Below the pieces are notes generated by a model. It was not told where the DNA came from and ran no database searches. It saw only the letters and a list, made by a program, of their open reading frames with translations. Below, in pieces: positions 1 through 6,007 of a DNA stretch of 7,612 nt (its first letter is position 1; every line of letters begins with the position of its first letter). The translations under genes and the position numbers were made by a program. This stretch comes from Deltaproteobacteria bacterium (GTDB lineage: Bacteria > Desulfobacterota > Syntrophia > Syntrophales > UBA2210): NCBI GenBank assembly GCA_016935875.1, contig JAFGQD010000131.1, positions 1 to 7,612 of the forward strand. The letters are read 5' to 3'.

Positions 1-1302
1 TGCCCCCTGGGCACGCTGAACACCATGGTCGGTTCTCTCAGGAAGAAACCTCCCGCAACCGTTCGTCACAACTGGTACCGGATTAAATACTACATTCTTC
101 TGGTCATCCTCGCATCTTCTCTTTTCACCGCGCAGCTTGCGGGCATCATGGACCCTATCTCTCTGTTGATTCGCTCCCTTTCTCTGAGCATCTATCCACT
201 GGTCAACTATATCACCATATCTTTCTTCAATACGATCTACGACATGCACCTGCCCGGTGTCGTTGCTGTTTCTGAATTTTTTTATACCATTGCCAAAAAG
301 ACGTTTCTCTCGTTTAACCAGCCATATTTCTTCCAGGGCATGTTCATCGGCGTTCTGTTTATACTAATCCTGGGTCTTAATCTTATCGAGCGAAGATTCT
401 GGTGCAAATACCTCTGCCCGCTTGGCGCGCTCTTGGGTATTCTTTCCCGGTATTCGTTATTGAAACGATCGGTCAGTGAGGGATGCACATCGTGCGGTGT
501 TTGTGAAACCACGTGCTCGGGCGGTGCCGTTGTCGATACGGCTGGGACCTGGAGAGGCCCGGAATGCCTCTACTGCATGGATTGTGATGATCTGTGCCCC
601 CACAATGCGGTGAATTTCGGGTTTACCGGCAAAGCAGAAGAGGTATCCCTGAATCTGGGAAGGAGAAATGTCATCACTTCGTTTGTTGCGGGTATCCTTA
701 CCGTACCGTTTTTACGAATCAGGCCCCTCTCAGGGTCCGGATATTTTAACCGAAAGCTGATCAGACCCCCCGGTTCGCTTGACGAAAGAGAATTTCTACA
801 GAAGTGTGTCCGGTGCGGCGAATGTATGAAAGTCTGTATCACAAACGGTCTCCAACCGACTCTTTTCGATGCGGGGATGGAAGGCATATGGACACCCAAA
901 CTTGTGCCCCTGATCGGATACTGTGAATATCGCTGTACCCTCTGCGGACAGGTATGTCCCACCGGAGCAATCAGACAGCTCACTTTGGAAGAAAAAGAAA
1001 AAACAAAGATCGGTGTTGCGATGATTGACAAGGGGAGGTGTCTTCCCTATGCTTCCGGTACGCCGTGTCTCGTTTGTGAAGAAGTATGCCCGACACCAAA
1101 GAAGTCTATATGGCTGGAACAGGTGCCGGTCAGGGATCGAGACGGAAAAGACTTGATGATAAAACAGCCGAAGGTTGATATTACCCTCTGTGTGGGCTGC
1201 GGCACCTGTGAAATGTTCTGCCCGGTCAAGAGTGAACCGGCAATCTATGTAATCAGCACGAATGAATCGCGGTCAACGGACAACAAAATGCTTCTCGACT
1301 GA
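1..1302 (+). CDS. Membrane polyferredoxin, NapH-like half fused to NapG-like half (5' truncated)
   Basis: The reading frame is open from base 1, and its first residues (CPLGTLNT) are the tail of a first WCxxxCPLGTL motif. The gene therefore starts outside the window, and the ATG at 25 is internal. Membrane segments follow at about 85-180 and 335-385, then a second motif FWCKYLCPLGAL (about 397-432), as in NapH/YccM-type quinol-linked ferredoxins. Two CxxCxxCxxxC clusters lie at about 484-516 and 567-600. A GRRN sequence and a hydrophobic stretch (about 658-712) resemble the start of a NapG/MauM-type protein. Four more cysteine clusters follow at about 805-840, 922-960, 1039-1092 and 1189-1221. 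Up to six [4Fe-4S] clusters are thus predicted. In the NapGH family such proteins pass electrons between the quinone pool and a periplasmic or membrane partner, and the partner is not visible here. The cluster at 805-840 ends Cys-Ile instead of the usual Cys-Pro. Family call is firm; substrate or partner unknown. Confidence 0.88.
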   Translation, partial: CPLGTLNTMVGSLRKKPPATVRHNWYRIKYYILLVILASSLFTAQLAGIMDPISLLIRSLSLSIYPLVNYITISFFNTIYDMHLPGVVAVSEFFYTIAKKTFLSFNQPYFFQGMFIGVLFILILGLNLIERRFWCKYLCPLGALLGILSRYSLLKRSVSEGCTSCGVCETTCSGGAVVDTAGTWRGPECLYCMDCDDLCPHNAVNFGFTGKAEEVSLNLGRRNVITSFVAGILTVPFLRIRPLSGSGYFNRKLIRPPGSLDEREFLQKCVRCGECMKVCITNGLQPTLFDAGMEGIWTPKLVPLIGYCEYRCTLCGQVCPTGAIRQLTLEEKEKTKIGVAMIDKGRCLPYASGTPCLVCEEVCPTPKKSIWLEQVPVRDRDGKDLMIKQPKVDITLCVGCGTCEMFCPVKSEPAIYVISTNESRSTDNKMLLD

Positions 1303-1377
1303 TCAACGGTTTAGCTGGAGATGGACCCGTGATCAGCACTCTCAAAACATTTCCTTCAAGCGTACTGACAGATGAGC

Positions 1378-1384
1378 GGGAGGA
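1378..1384 (+). promoter_or_regulatory. Ribosome binding site deciding the methyltransferase start
   Basis: GGGAGGA ends four bases before the ATG at 1389. The longer alternative starts with GTG at 1329 and has only GGAG (1317-1320) eight bases upstream. The first 20 residues of the longer form show no recognisable domain sequence, so the ATG at 1389 is preferred. Confidence 0.6.
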
Positions 1385-1388
1385 CAAC

Positions 1389-2267
1389 ATGACAACTCAT
1401 CCGGATACACTGTTCAAACATACCTTTGGTCACGTACAGCGACACCGTCTGGTTGGTGATATCATCAGGAAGTTTTCGGATAATCGATCCGATGTATATG
1501 AGATGGCGCTGAAAGGTCTGGATTTTAACCAACCGATCAGGATTCTGGATATCGGTTGCGGCTATGGACGGTTCACCGGTCATCTGAAACAGCTCGTTCC
1601 GGCCGGCTCAAGGTGTACCGGTCTGGACCTGCTCACGGAAAACAGGCAGCCATTTCTTGATACGGCTCGCAAGATCGATCCAGAGGCCGATTTTATCGCC
1701 GGACCCGCCGACCAGATCGAAGAAATAGCGGACAATTCCTACGAATTGATAATCATCGCTTATTCTCTTAATTTCTTCAGTACAATCATTCCTGACCTGG
1801 CCCGGATTTTAGCCCCTGACGGACAGGTGGTAATAATCAATCACACCCGGCATTTTCTGAAAGAACTGGTTCAGGATATCATTCTGGCGCTGTCAAACTC
1901 AGCTATTGCCGGTCAGGCCCGGCTTAACCACGAGCAACTGATCAGTGATTTTAACGATGAAAATGGAAGCAGTTTCCTGACATCCCATTTTAAGACTGTA
2001 GAATATATTGATTATCCAAACCAGTTATCATTTTCGCCCGGGGAGCTGGATCGCTTCTTTATCTATCTTGATTTTAAATTACCGATGTTGGTACAGACGA
2101 ATCAATCGGAAACCGATGCTGATCTGACCCGGTTCAAGGAAATACTATTCAAACGTATCCGGCAAGGATCACAGGTGTCGGGAGTCTATCGACTGAACAA
2201 AGACGACTGCATATTCCGCTGCCGCCAGCCTGTTAAGGGGGATGTACCTGATGTCAGAAAAACGTAA
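1389..2267 (+). CDS. Class I SAM-dependent methyltransferase, substrate unknown
   Basis: The protein has 292 residues from the ATG at 1389, which sits behind GGGAGGA. A GTG start at 1329 would give 312. The Rossmann-fold SAM site is clear: motif I ILDIGCGYGRF at residues 52-62, an acidic residue at the end of strand 2 (TGLDL, Asp80) that should bind the ribose, and a motif II region (NSYELIIIAYSLNFF, about 116-130). The LxPDGQVVIIN loop/strand follows at about 141-151. No signal peptide or membrane segment is seen, so it should be cytoplasmic. Residues 1-50, with several His and Arg, and about 155-292 show no motif I recognise; the substrate cannot be named. The gene begins 86 bp after the polyferredoxin stop and its 3' end overlaps the Nudix gene by 17 bp, implying one transcript and translational coupling. 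A small-molecule methyltransferase is likelier than an RNA or DNA enzyme, as no nucleic-acid-binding motif or DPPY/NPPY motif is visible. Confidence 0.85.
   Translation: MTTHPDTLFKHTFGHVQRHRLVGDIIRKFSDNRSDVYEMALKGLDFNQPIRILDIGCGYGRFTGHLKQLVPAGSRCTGLDLLTENRQPFLDTARKIDPEADFIAGPADQIEEIADNSYELIIIAYSLNFFSTIIPDLARILAPDGQVVIINHTRHFLKELVQDIILALSNSAIAGQARLNHEQLISDFNDENGSSFLTSHFKTVEYIDYPNQLSFSPGELDRFFIYLDFKLPMLVQTNQSETDADLTRFKEILFKRIRQGSQVSGVYRLNKDDCIFRCRQPVKGDVPDVRKT
2235..2241 (+). promoter_or_regulatory. Ribosome binding site inside the methyltransferase gene, deciding the Nudix start
   Basis: AAGGGGG lies nine bases before the ATG at 2251 but directly abuts the in-frame ATG at 2242, which is too close to use. 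The start at 2251 is therefore chosen. The site lies within the last codons of the upstream gene, as expected for coupled translation. Confidence 0.55.
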
Positions 2268-3258
2268 TTATTGTGTCCGCTGCGGGGAGGCCATCGGCTC
2301 TAAAAAAGTGGATGGTATTAACCGTGAATATTGTTCCACCTGCGATATCGTTTTCTATTATAATCCACTCCCGGTCGTATCATCAGTGGTAGTCAATAAA
2401 AATCGGGAAGTATTACTGGTCTTACGCGACCGGGAACCTCAGCGGGCACGCTGGTGCCTGCCATCAGGTTTTGTGGAAATAGATGAATCAATCGAGGAAG
2501 CGGTACTGCGTGAACTGCATGAAGAGACCGGACTGACCGGTAAAGTGGTACGTCTGCTGGATACGGTGTCCTACCGGAACGAATTCTATGGCGACCTGAT
2601 CTGGATCACGTTCGAGGTTCAAAGGATCGATGGTGAGGTGGTTGCCGGAGACGACGCCCGTGATGCCCGCTACTGGCCCATCACGGGCTCTCTTGATCTG
2701 GCTTTTCCACCCAATGTCAAAGCAATCAAACGGTATCGGGATTATTACCAGGGTTTATGGAAGGTGCAGGATTCCTTCAAACGCTTGGATAAAGAACGTA
2801 AACCCGACCCGTCGGTTCCCTCGGACGCCCTGTCTGAAATCATTACCAGAGATGCCCATATACTCACCGAGAACTGGATCGCCGATGTGATGCAGAACCC
2901 CACCACCACCAGTTATGCTCGTTTTGACCATGATGATATTTACCCCCACGCCTATAAGGTGTTTTCACAGTTTGGTCAATGGCTGCTCAATCCCACCGAA
3001 GCCATGTCGACGGCGTGGGACTATTATCTCGGGGTGGGCCGCAAGCGCCGAGAAGAGGGCTTCAAGTTATCGGAAGTTCTGAGTGCCCTGAGTCTGACCA
3101 GGAAACATATTCTCACCCATGTGCTGGCACGGGGCGGTGTCTGGAGCAGACAATATGCCATGTATTCGGTGATGGAGTTTATATGGCGCGTAAACCTGTT
3201 TTTTGACAAGGCGGCCTATAATATCACTCTCGGGTATGAAGAAGCAGGTGAGAAGTGA
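2251..3258 (+). CDS. Zinc-ribbon Nudix hydrolase with C-terminal RsbRD_N-like helical domain
   Basis: A 335-residue cytoplasmic protein in three parts. Residues 8-31 form a zinc ribbon (CxxC at 8/11 and 28/31), as in NudC-like NADH pyrophosphatases. Residues 42-165 form a Nudix domain with a perfect Nudix box at 73-95: Gly73, Glu79, Arg87-Glu88, Glu91-Glu92 and Gly94 match GX5EX7REUXEEXGU, so metal-dependent cleavage of a nucleoside diphosphate-X compound is expected. Residues 194-335 form an extra, probably all-helical domain with features I associate with the RsbRD_N sensor domain: a Trp in the first helix (Trp209), a Pro-rich turn followed by Tyr, a YYLGVGRKRREEG stretch, and a closing FFDKAAYNITLGYE. 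That domain assignment is from memory of the pattern, not a search. Ordinary Nudix enzymes of this class stop near residue 165-185. The start overlaps the methyltransferase gene by 17 bp. The substrate could be NADH, FAD, ADP-ribose or another dinucleotide; the sequence does not decide. Confidence 0.85.
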   Translation: MSEKRNYCVRCGEAIGSKKVDGINREYCSTCDIVFYYNPLPVVSSVVVNKNREVLLVLRDREPQRARWCLPSGFVEIDESIEEAVLRELHEETGLTGKVVRLLDTVSYRNEFYGDLIWITFEVQRIDGEVVAGDDARDARYWPITGSLDLAFPPNVKAIKRYRDYYQGLWKVQDSFKRLDKERKPDPSVPSDALSEIITRDAHILTENWIADVMQNPTTTSYARFDHDDIYPHAYKVFSQFGQWLLNPTEAMSTAWDYYLGVGRKRREEGFKLSEVLSALSLTRKHILTHVLARGGVWSRQYAMYSVMEFIWRVNLFFDKAAYNITLGYEEAGEK

Positions 3259-3402
3259 AATGATCGTTCTATTCGTCAAAGAAAAAATCCGAAGCAAAAG
3301 ATGGGACGAAGATGCTCATCTTGCAACAAGGCCTTCAATCATCGACACATCAATCCTGGGCGTTTTCGTTCGTTATCCTCTGCCGACGCCGGATAAACCG
3401 AC

Positions 3403-3990
3403 TCACTCCGCCGGAACCGGCAGGGTGTAGACGAGATCCGGTTCCGATTCGTATGTCCAGGGGGCCAGAGCGTTCTTCCATCCGTTGCGCATGCGTTTAC
3501 CCTTATATGCGCTCTGCCTGTCTTTGACCATGTCACCCTCGAAGCCATCGATGATCGTATAGACGTTCTGAAACCCGATAGCGGCGAGTCGATTCACGGA
3601 TTCGGAGCTCCGCGACCCGGACCGGCACATTACTATCAGGATGTCTGTCTTTTTAAACCGCTCTTGGATTATCTTCTCGAAGTGTGGATTGTCGCGAGTC
3701 ACCATCTTCCCCTGCATTGTATCCCACTCACCGAGCTTGGACGGAATGTTCCGGGCCATGGGCGCATGTCCTACATAGGCATATTCCTCGGGTGTCCGAC
3801 AGTCGATGATATGGATCGCGTCGGGTTCCTGGTGCCATCGAACATACGCCTCCTGTGCGGTCACGTATTTCTTGAGTACGGTCTGCTTCTTTTTCTCGTA
3901 AGGTTCGGGTGCGTCGGCCATACACAGGCTGACGGCGCCTGAAAACACAATCATCAGGGCGCATATCAGGAAAACGAGGCGCATCTTCAT
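3403..3990 (-). CDS. Exported single-domain rhodanese-like sulfurtransferase
   Basis: The protein has 195 residues. A signal peptide covers about residues 1-25 (MKMRL, then a hydrophobic core), with probable cleavage after CMA at 24-26. Cys23 is preceded by VSL, a poor lipobox, so a soluble periplasmic protein is favoured over a lipoprotein. The rhodanese domain spans about 42-160. It has the DCRTPEEY..GHAPMARNIP segment at 63-83 and the active-site loop CRSGSRS at 122-128, with Cys122 as the persulfide-carrying residue, so catalysis is likely intact. A C-terminal tail of about 35 residues follows, including RMRNGWKNALAPW. Rhodaneses transfer sulfane sulfur or bind oxyanions; the partner is unknown. 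The ATG at 3990 is preceded by GGAG (3997-4000) six bases away. The gene lies 149 bp downstream of the ferritin-like gene on the same strand and converges on the Nudix gene 144 bp away. Confidence 0.9.
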   Translation of the reverse strand: MKMRLVFLICALMIVFSGAVSLCMADAPEPYEKKKQTVLKKYVTAQEAYVRWHQEPDAIHIIDCRTPEEYAYVGHAPMARNIPSKLGEWDTMQGKMVTRDNPHFEKIIQERFKKTDILIVMCRSGSRSSESVNRLAAIGFQNVYTIIDGFEGDMVKDRQSAYKGKRMRNGWKNALAPWTYESEPDLVYTLPVPAE

Positions 3991-4052
3991 AGTAATCTCC
4001 GTTCATTAGATTTTCGAGTCTGTCTGATATGAATTTCATTTTTCATGAAGAA

Positions 4053-4081
4053 CGTATAAGAAAGACGATATCATGAGTCAA
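4053..4081 (-). promoter_or_regulatory. Candidate sigma70-type promoter for the rhodanese gene
   Basis: On the minus strand, TTGACT (4076-4081, five of six consensus bases) is separated by exactly 17 bp from TATACG (4053-4058, four of six). This would start transcription about 55 bases before the ATG at 3990. It suggests that the rhodanese can be expressed separately from the ferritin-like gene. Just downstream lie TTCATGAA (4042-4049) and ATGAATTTCAT (4029-4039), short symmetric elements that could serve as an operator. Confidence 0.35.
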
Positions 4082-4139
4082 TGGGATACGGTTACGGGAA
4101 ATCCACCATACCCCCACAGTACATTTTCAGAGTTCATAA

Positions 4140-4664
4140 TCACTTGTATGCCTGAAGAAGATATTTCCATCGCGCAACATGTACTTTTTCATCAGCCCAA
4201 TTTTTTTCTATGATCTTGCAGGTTTCATCATCCCAGTTTACCTCCTCGAGGAGTTCGCCAAACCCCTTGACTGCCAGACTTTCAGTCCAGATACCCGTCC
4301 TCAGTATCATTTTTTTCCCAAATATTTTCGAGAATAACCCAAAACAGAAACCGACAATCCAGTACATCCATCGTATACAACTTGGACTCCAACCATACTC
4401 GTAAAGCTTTACCTGAAAATCCTGATAGTGGGACATCTCATTACACATCGCGACAATGAGATGACGGTCAAGTTCCGCATCGCTCCCGCCGATTTGAAAC
4501 CTATAGATAGTCTGTGCCATTAATTCGAGGGTGTGTAGTTTATGTAATCCTTTCTTGATCTTTTTCAAATCGTCGAGGGACATCCCCTTGCCCCTCATCC
4601 TAAATTCGTCTATTACAATCTCGGTTCGTACCACTTCTCTCACTGCTTCACCTATTTTAGCCAT
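4140..4664 (-). CDS. Ferritin-like (Coq7-type) di-iron protein
   Basis: A 174-residue protein. An upstream in-frame ATG at 4781 would add 39 residues, but the ATG at 4664 has a near-ideal ribosome binding site seven bases away, and the extension looks like untranslated DNA. The carboxylate-bridged di-iron ligand pattern is complete across four helices: Glu47 (HTLELMAQ), Glu76 and His79 (NEMSH), Glu128 (WTESLAV), Glu159 and His162 (DEKVH). This E, ExxH, E, ExxH pattern is that of Coq7/demethoxyubiquinone hydroxylase and related ferritin-like proteins. A hydrophobic, aromatic segment (about 96-115) between helices 2 and 3 could dip into the membrane, as in Coq7. Ubiquinone hydroxylation is not shown, since no ubiquinone genes are nearby and the host looks anaerobic; a role in oxidative-stress defence or an unknown oxidation is equally possible. 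The downstream neighbour is the exported rhodanese on the same strand. Confidence 0.75.
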   Translation of the reverse strand: MAKIGEAVREVVRTEIVIDEFRMRGKGMSLDDLKKIKKGLHKLHTLELMAQTIYRFQIGGSDAELDRHLIVAMCNEMSHYQDFQVKLYEYGWSPSCIRWMYWIVGFCFGLFSKIFGKKMILRTGIWTESLAVKGFGELLEEVNWDDETCKIIEKNWADEKVHVARWKYLLQAYK

Positions 4665-4671
4665 GATCGAT

Positions 4672-4679
4672 ACCTCCTT
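4672..4679 (-). promoter_or_regulatory. Strong ribosome binding site for the ferritin-like gene
   Basis: On the minus strand AAGGAGGT, a near-perfect anti-Shine-Dalgarno complement, lies seven bases before the ATG at 4664. It fixes the start there rather than at the upstream ATG at 4781, and suggests high expression. Confidence 0.75.
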
Positions 4680-4768
4680 CAGTTTTGGAATGAAAGCTAT
4701 CTGCGTCCCTCCGTTGTTTTTGATCCTTGAAGAAGAAAAGATAAATTGATTGATATGACTATAACGAC

Positions 4769-4797
4769 CGGTTATATTCATTCTCAGAAAATAACCG
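4769..4797. repeat. Imperfect 11-bp inverted repeat upstream of the ferritin-like gene
   Basis: CGGTTATATTC (4769-4779) and GAAAATAACCG (4787-4797) are complementary at 10 of 11 positions around a 7-base spacer. It lies about 105-133 bp upstream of the ferritin-like ATG and overlaps the only weak promoter match for that gene. It could be an operator or a hairpin in the 5' untranslated region. The symmetry is seen; the role is inferred. Confidence 0.4.
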
Positions 4798-4841
4798 CTA
4801 TTGTAAAATAACAGTTTTTCATGTGGGTATGCAAATATTTT

Positions 4842-4878
4842 TTGAAGCTCCCCGCAACACGTTGCGGGGAATCTTCAA
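4842..4878. repeat. REP-like palindrome 1 (GC-rich hairpin)
   Basis: TCCCCGCAAC (4849-4858) and GTTGCGGGGA (4861-4870) form a perfect 10-bp stem around AC, which in practice would be 9 bp with a CACG loop. An outer stem TTGAAG (4842-4847) / CTTCAA (4873-4878) extends it past a small internal loop of one against two bases. Neither strand has a U-run after the stem, so it is not a typical Rho-independent terminator. Its right arm shares TGCGGGGAAT with palindrome 2, indicating one repeat family. Confidence 0.65.
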
Positions 4879-4906
4879 TTGTTAAGGAAGATGTTTATTT
4901 TTTATT

Positions 4907-4947
4907 CGCTCGCATTCCCCACCGCAAGCTGCGGGGAATACGCTCGC
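4907..4947. repeat. REP-like palindrome 2 with flanking CGCTCGC direct repeats
   Basis: ATTCCCC (4914-4920) pairs with GGGGAAT (4933-4939). GCA (4924-4926) pairs with TGC (4930-4932) around an AGC loop, leaving ACC (4921-4923) as a bulge. The hairpin is flanked on both sides by the same 7-mer CGCTCGC (4907-4913 and 4941-4947) in direct orientation. TGCGGGGAAT (4930-4939) is identical to 4863-4872 in palindrome 1. Two related hairpins 28 bp apart resemble a BIME-type unit of dispersed palindromic repeats. Confidence 0.6.
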
Positions 4948-5023
4948 TGTTCAATTCAATATCCGGCTCATAGTATGTACCATAAAAGGTTTTGAAACAA
5001 CTATTTCTATTGCTGATCAGGAC

Positions 5024-5033
5024 TTCGATCGAA
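5024..5033. promoter_or_regulatory. Perfect 10-bp palindrome upstream of the peptidase gene
   Basis: TTCGATCGAA is its own reverse complement and ends 35 bp before the ATG at 5069. Its position would suit an operator or a site near the transcription start. A 10-bp palindrome can arise by chance, so the role is only suggested. Confidence 0.25.
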
Positions 5034-5068
5034 CGAAACACCGTCCTTCTACGGCTGGAGAATACGAT

Positions 5069-6007
5069 ATGAGATGTCCGATATCTTTAATCATGCTGAT
5101 CCTTCTCGCTCTTCATTGCGTATGTCCCCACAGTTGTTTTCCTGAAGAAAACATCGGAAAGATCGAGGCACAAAGGGTTACGGTTTTTTTCGCAAAGCCG
5201 CTTGAAGCCTCAGCACGGGAAATTATATCGATATATCCAGAGGTTCAAGGAGAACTCGAAGAAATGTTAGGCTGGGAGTTGGGATACAGGCCCACTGTTT
5301 TTCTGATCAAAGATCGTGACAAATTTGAAAAGATGATTGGAAGCAACCTTTTTGTCGCCATGGCCGTACCACAAAAAAAACTTATTATCATCGATTACTC
5401 CCGGATGATCCGGCCATTTACCCTGCGGGCAACATTAAAGCATGAGCTATGCCACCTGATTCTCCATCAGCACATTAAAGATGATAACCTGCCGCGATGG
5501 CTGAACGAGGGCATTGCGCAATGGACCAGCGACGGGCTGGCGGAAATAATTATGAAGAGTGACCGATTCATTCTCAACAGAGCTGTTTTTACACATCGCT
5601 ATATTCGTCTGGAAGAATTACGCCACTACTTCCCCCAGAACAAAAACGCGCTTCAGCTCGCGTATGAGGAAAGCAAGAGCATTGTCGAGTACATAATCAA
5701 GGAATACGGGACCGGGATAATGCTCCGTATTCTGTATGATATGGAAGATGGTAAGGATCTCGATACCGCCCTTTCAAGCAACCTTTTCATTTCTCTGGAC
5801 GAACTGGAAGCCGGGTGGCACAAGCACCTGAAACAAAAGATTTCCTGGCTTCTACTTCTCAACGCCTATTTCTATCAGATTCTCTTTTTTCTTGCGGCTC
5901 TCCTGCTCGCGGTAGTGGGATCCGTAAATCTGCTGAGGCGGAGGAGAGACCGCCTGAAAGAGTACGAAGAGGACGATGAGGAAAATCCGTCGGATCAGAG
6001 AAATTAA
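5069..6007 (+). CDS. Exported, membrane-anchored MA-type (gluzincin) metallopeptidase
   Basis: The protein has 312 residues. A hydrophobic N-terminal signal (about 4-20, with a single Arg before it) precedes a predicted extracytoplasmic catalytic region. The zinc site is HELCH at 125-129 (HExxH; Glu126 catalytic, His125 and His129 ligands), followed by WLNEGIAQW at 144-152, where Glu147 should be the third ligand, the gluzincin arrangement of the peptidase MA-like family. One transmembrane helix lies at about 258-286. It is followed by an Arg-rich stop-transfer segment (RRRRDR) and a short acidic cytoplasmic tail (EYEEDDEE), giving a type I topology with the peptidase outside the cytoplasm. 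GGAG at 5057-5060 lies eight bases before the ATG. The substrate is unknown; such proteins may act in envelope protein processing. No partner gene is obvious: the neighbours are a divergent ferritin-like gene and ileS. Confidence 0.82.
   Translation: MRCPISLIMLILLALHCVCPHSCFPEENIGKIEAQRVTVFFAKPLEASAREIISIYPEVQGELEEMLGWELGYRPTVFLIKDRDKFEKMIGSNLFVAMAVPQKKLIIIDYSRMIRPFTLRATLKHELCHLILHQHIKDDNLPRWLNEGIAQWTSDGLAEIIMKSDRFILNRAVFTHRYIRLEELRHYFPQNKNALQLAYEESKSIVEYIIKEYGTGIMLRILYDMEDGKDLDTALSSNLFISLDELEAGWHKHLKQKISWLLLLNAYFYQILFFLAALLLAVVGSVNLLRRRRDRLKEYEEDDEENPSDQRN

Larger units (their letters stand above)
4665..5068. other. Divergent intergenic region between the ferritin-like and peptidase genes
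   Basis: This 404-bp stretch carries the 5' control regions of two genes transcribed away from each other, plus a two-hairpin repeat in the middle, a left inverted repeat and a right palindrome (listed separately). No convincing sigma70 promoter stands out for either gene. The best minus-strand match is TTTACA (4802-4807) with GAGAAT (4780-4785), spaced 16 bp, which is weak. On the plus side TTGAAA (4992-4997) has no good -10 partner. GGAG at 5057-5060 is the ribosome binding site of the peptidase. No tRNA or coding region was supported here. Confidence 0.6.

Noticed and set aside
570..1031. Long minus-strand open frame opposite the polyferredoxin
   Set aside because: It is a shadow of the real gene, whose cysteine clusters fix the coding frame on the plus strand.
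3309..3322. AAGATGCTCATCTT palindrome between the convergent Nudix and rhodanese genes, considered as a terminator
   Set aside because: The stem is short and AT-rich and lacks a U-run on either strand.
4665..4781. Longer ferritin-like protein starting at the ATG at 4781
   Set aside because: The ATG at 4664 has AAGGAGGT at ideal spacing, and the 39-residue extension covers regulatory-looking DNA with no helix pattern.
4891..4995. A 34-codon open frame (ATG at 4891, stop TGA at 4993-4995) running through the second palindrome
   Set aside because: It is translated repeat DNA with a poorly spaced ribosome binding site directly abutting the ATG and no protein-like pattern. Similar spurious short proteins are often called on dispersed palindromes.
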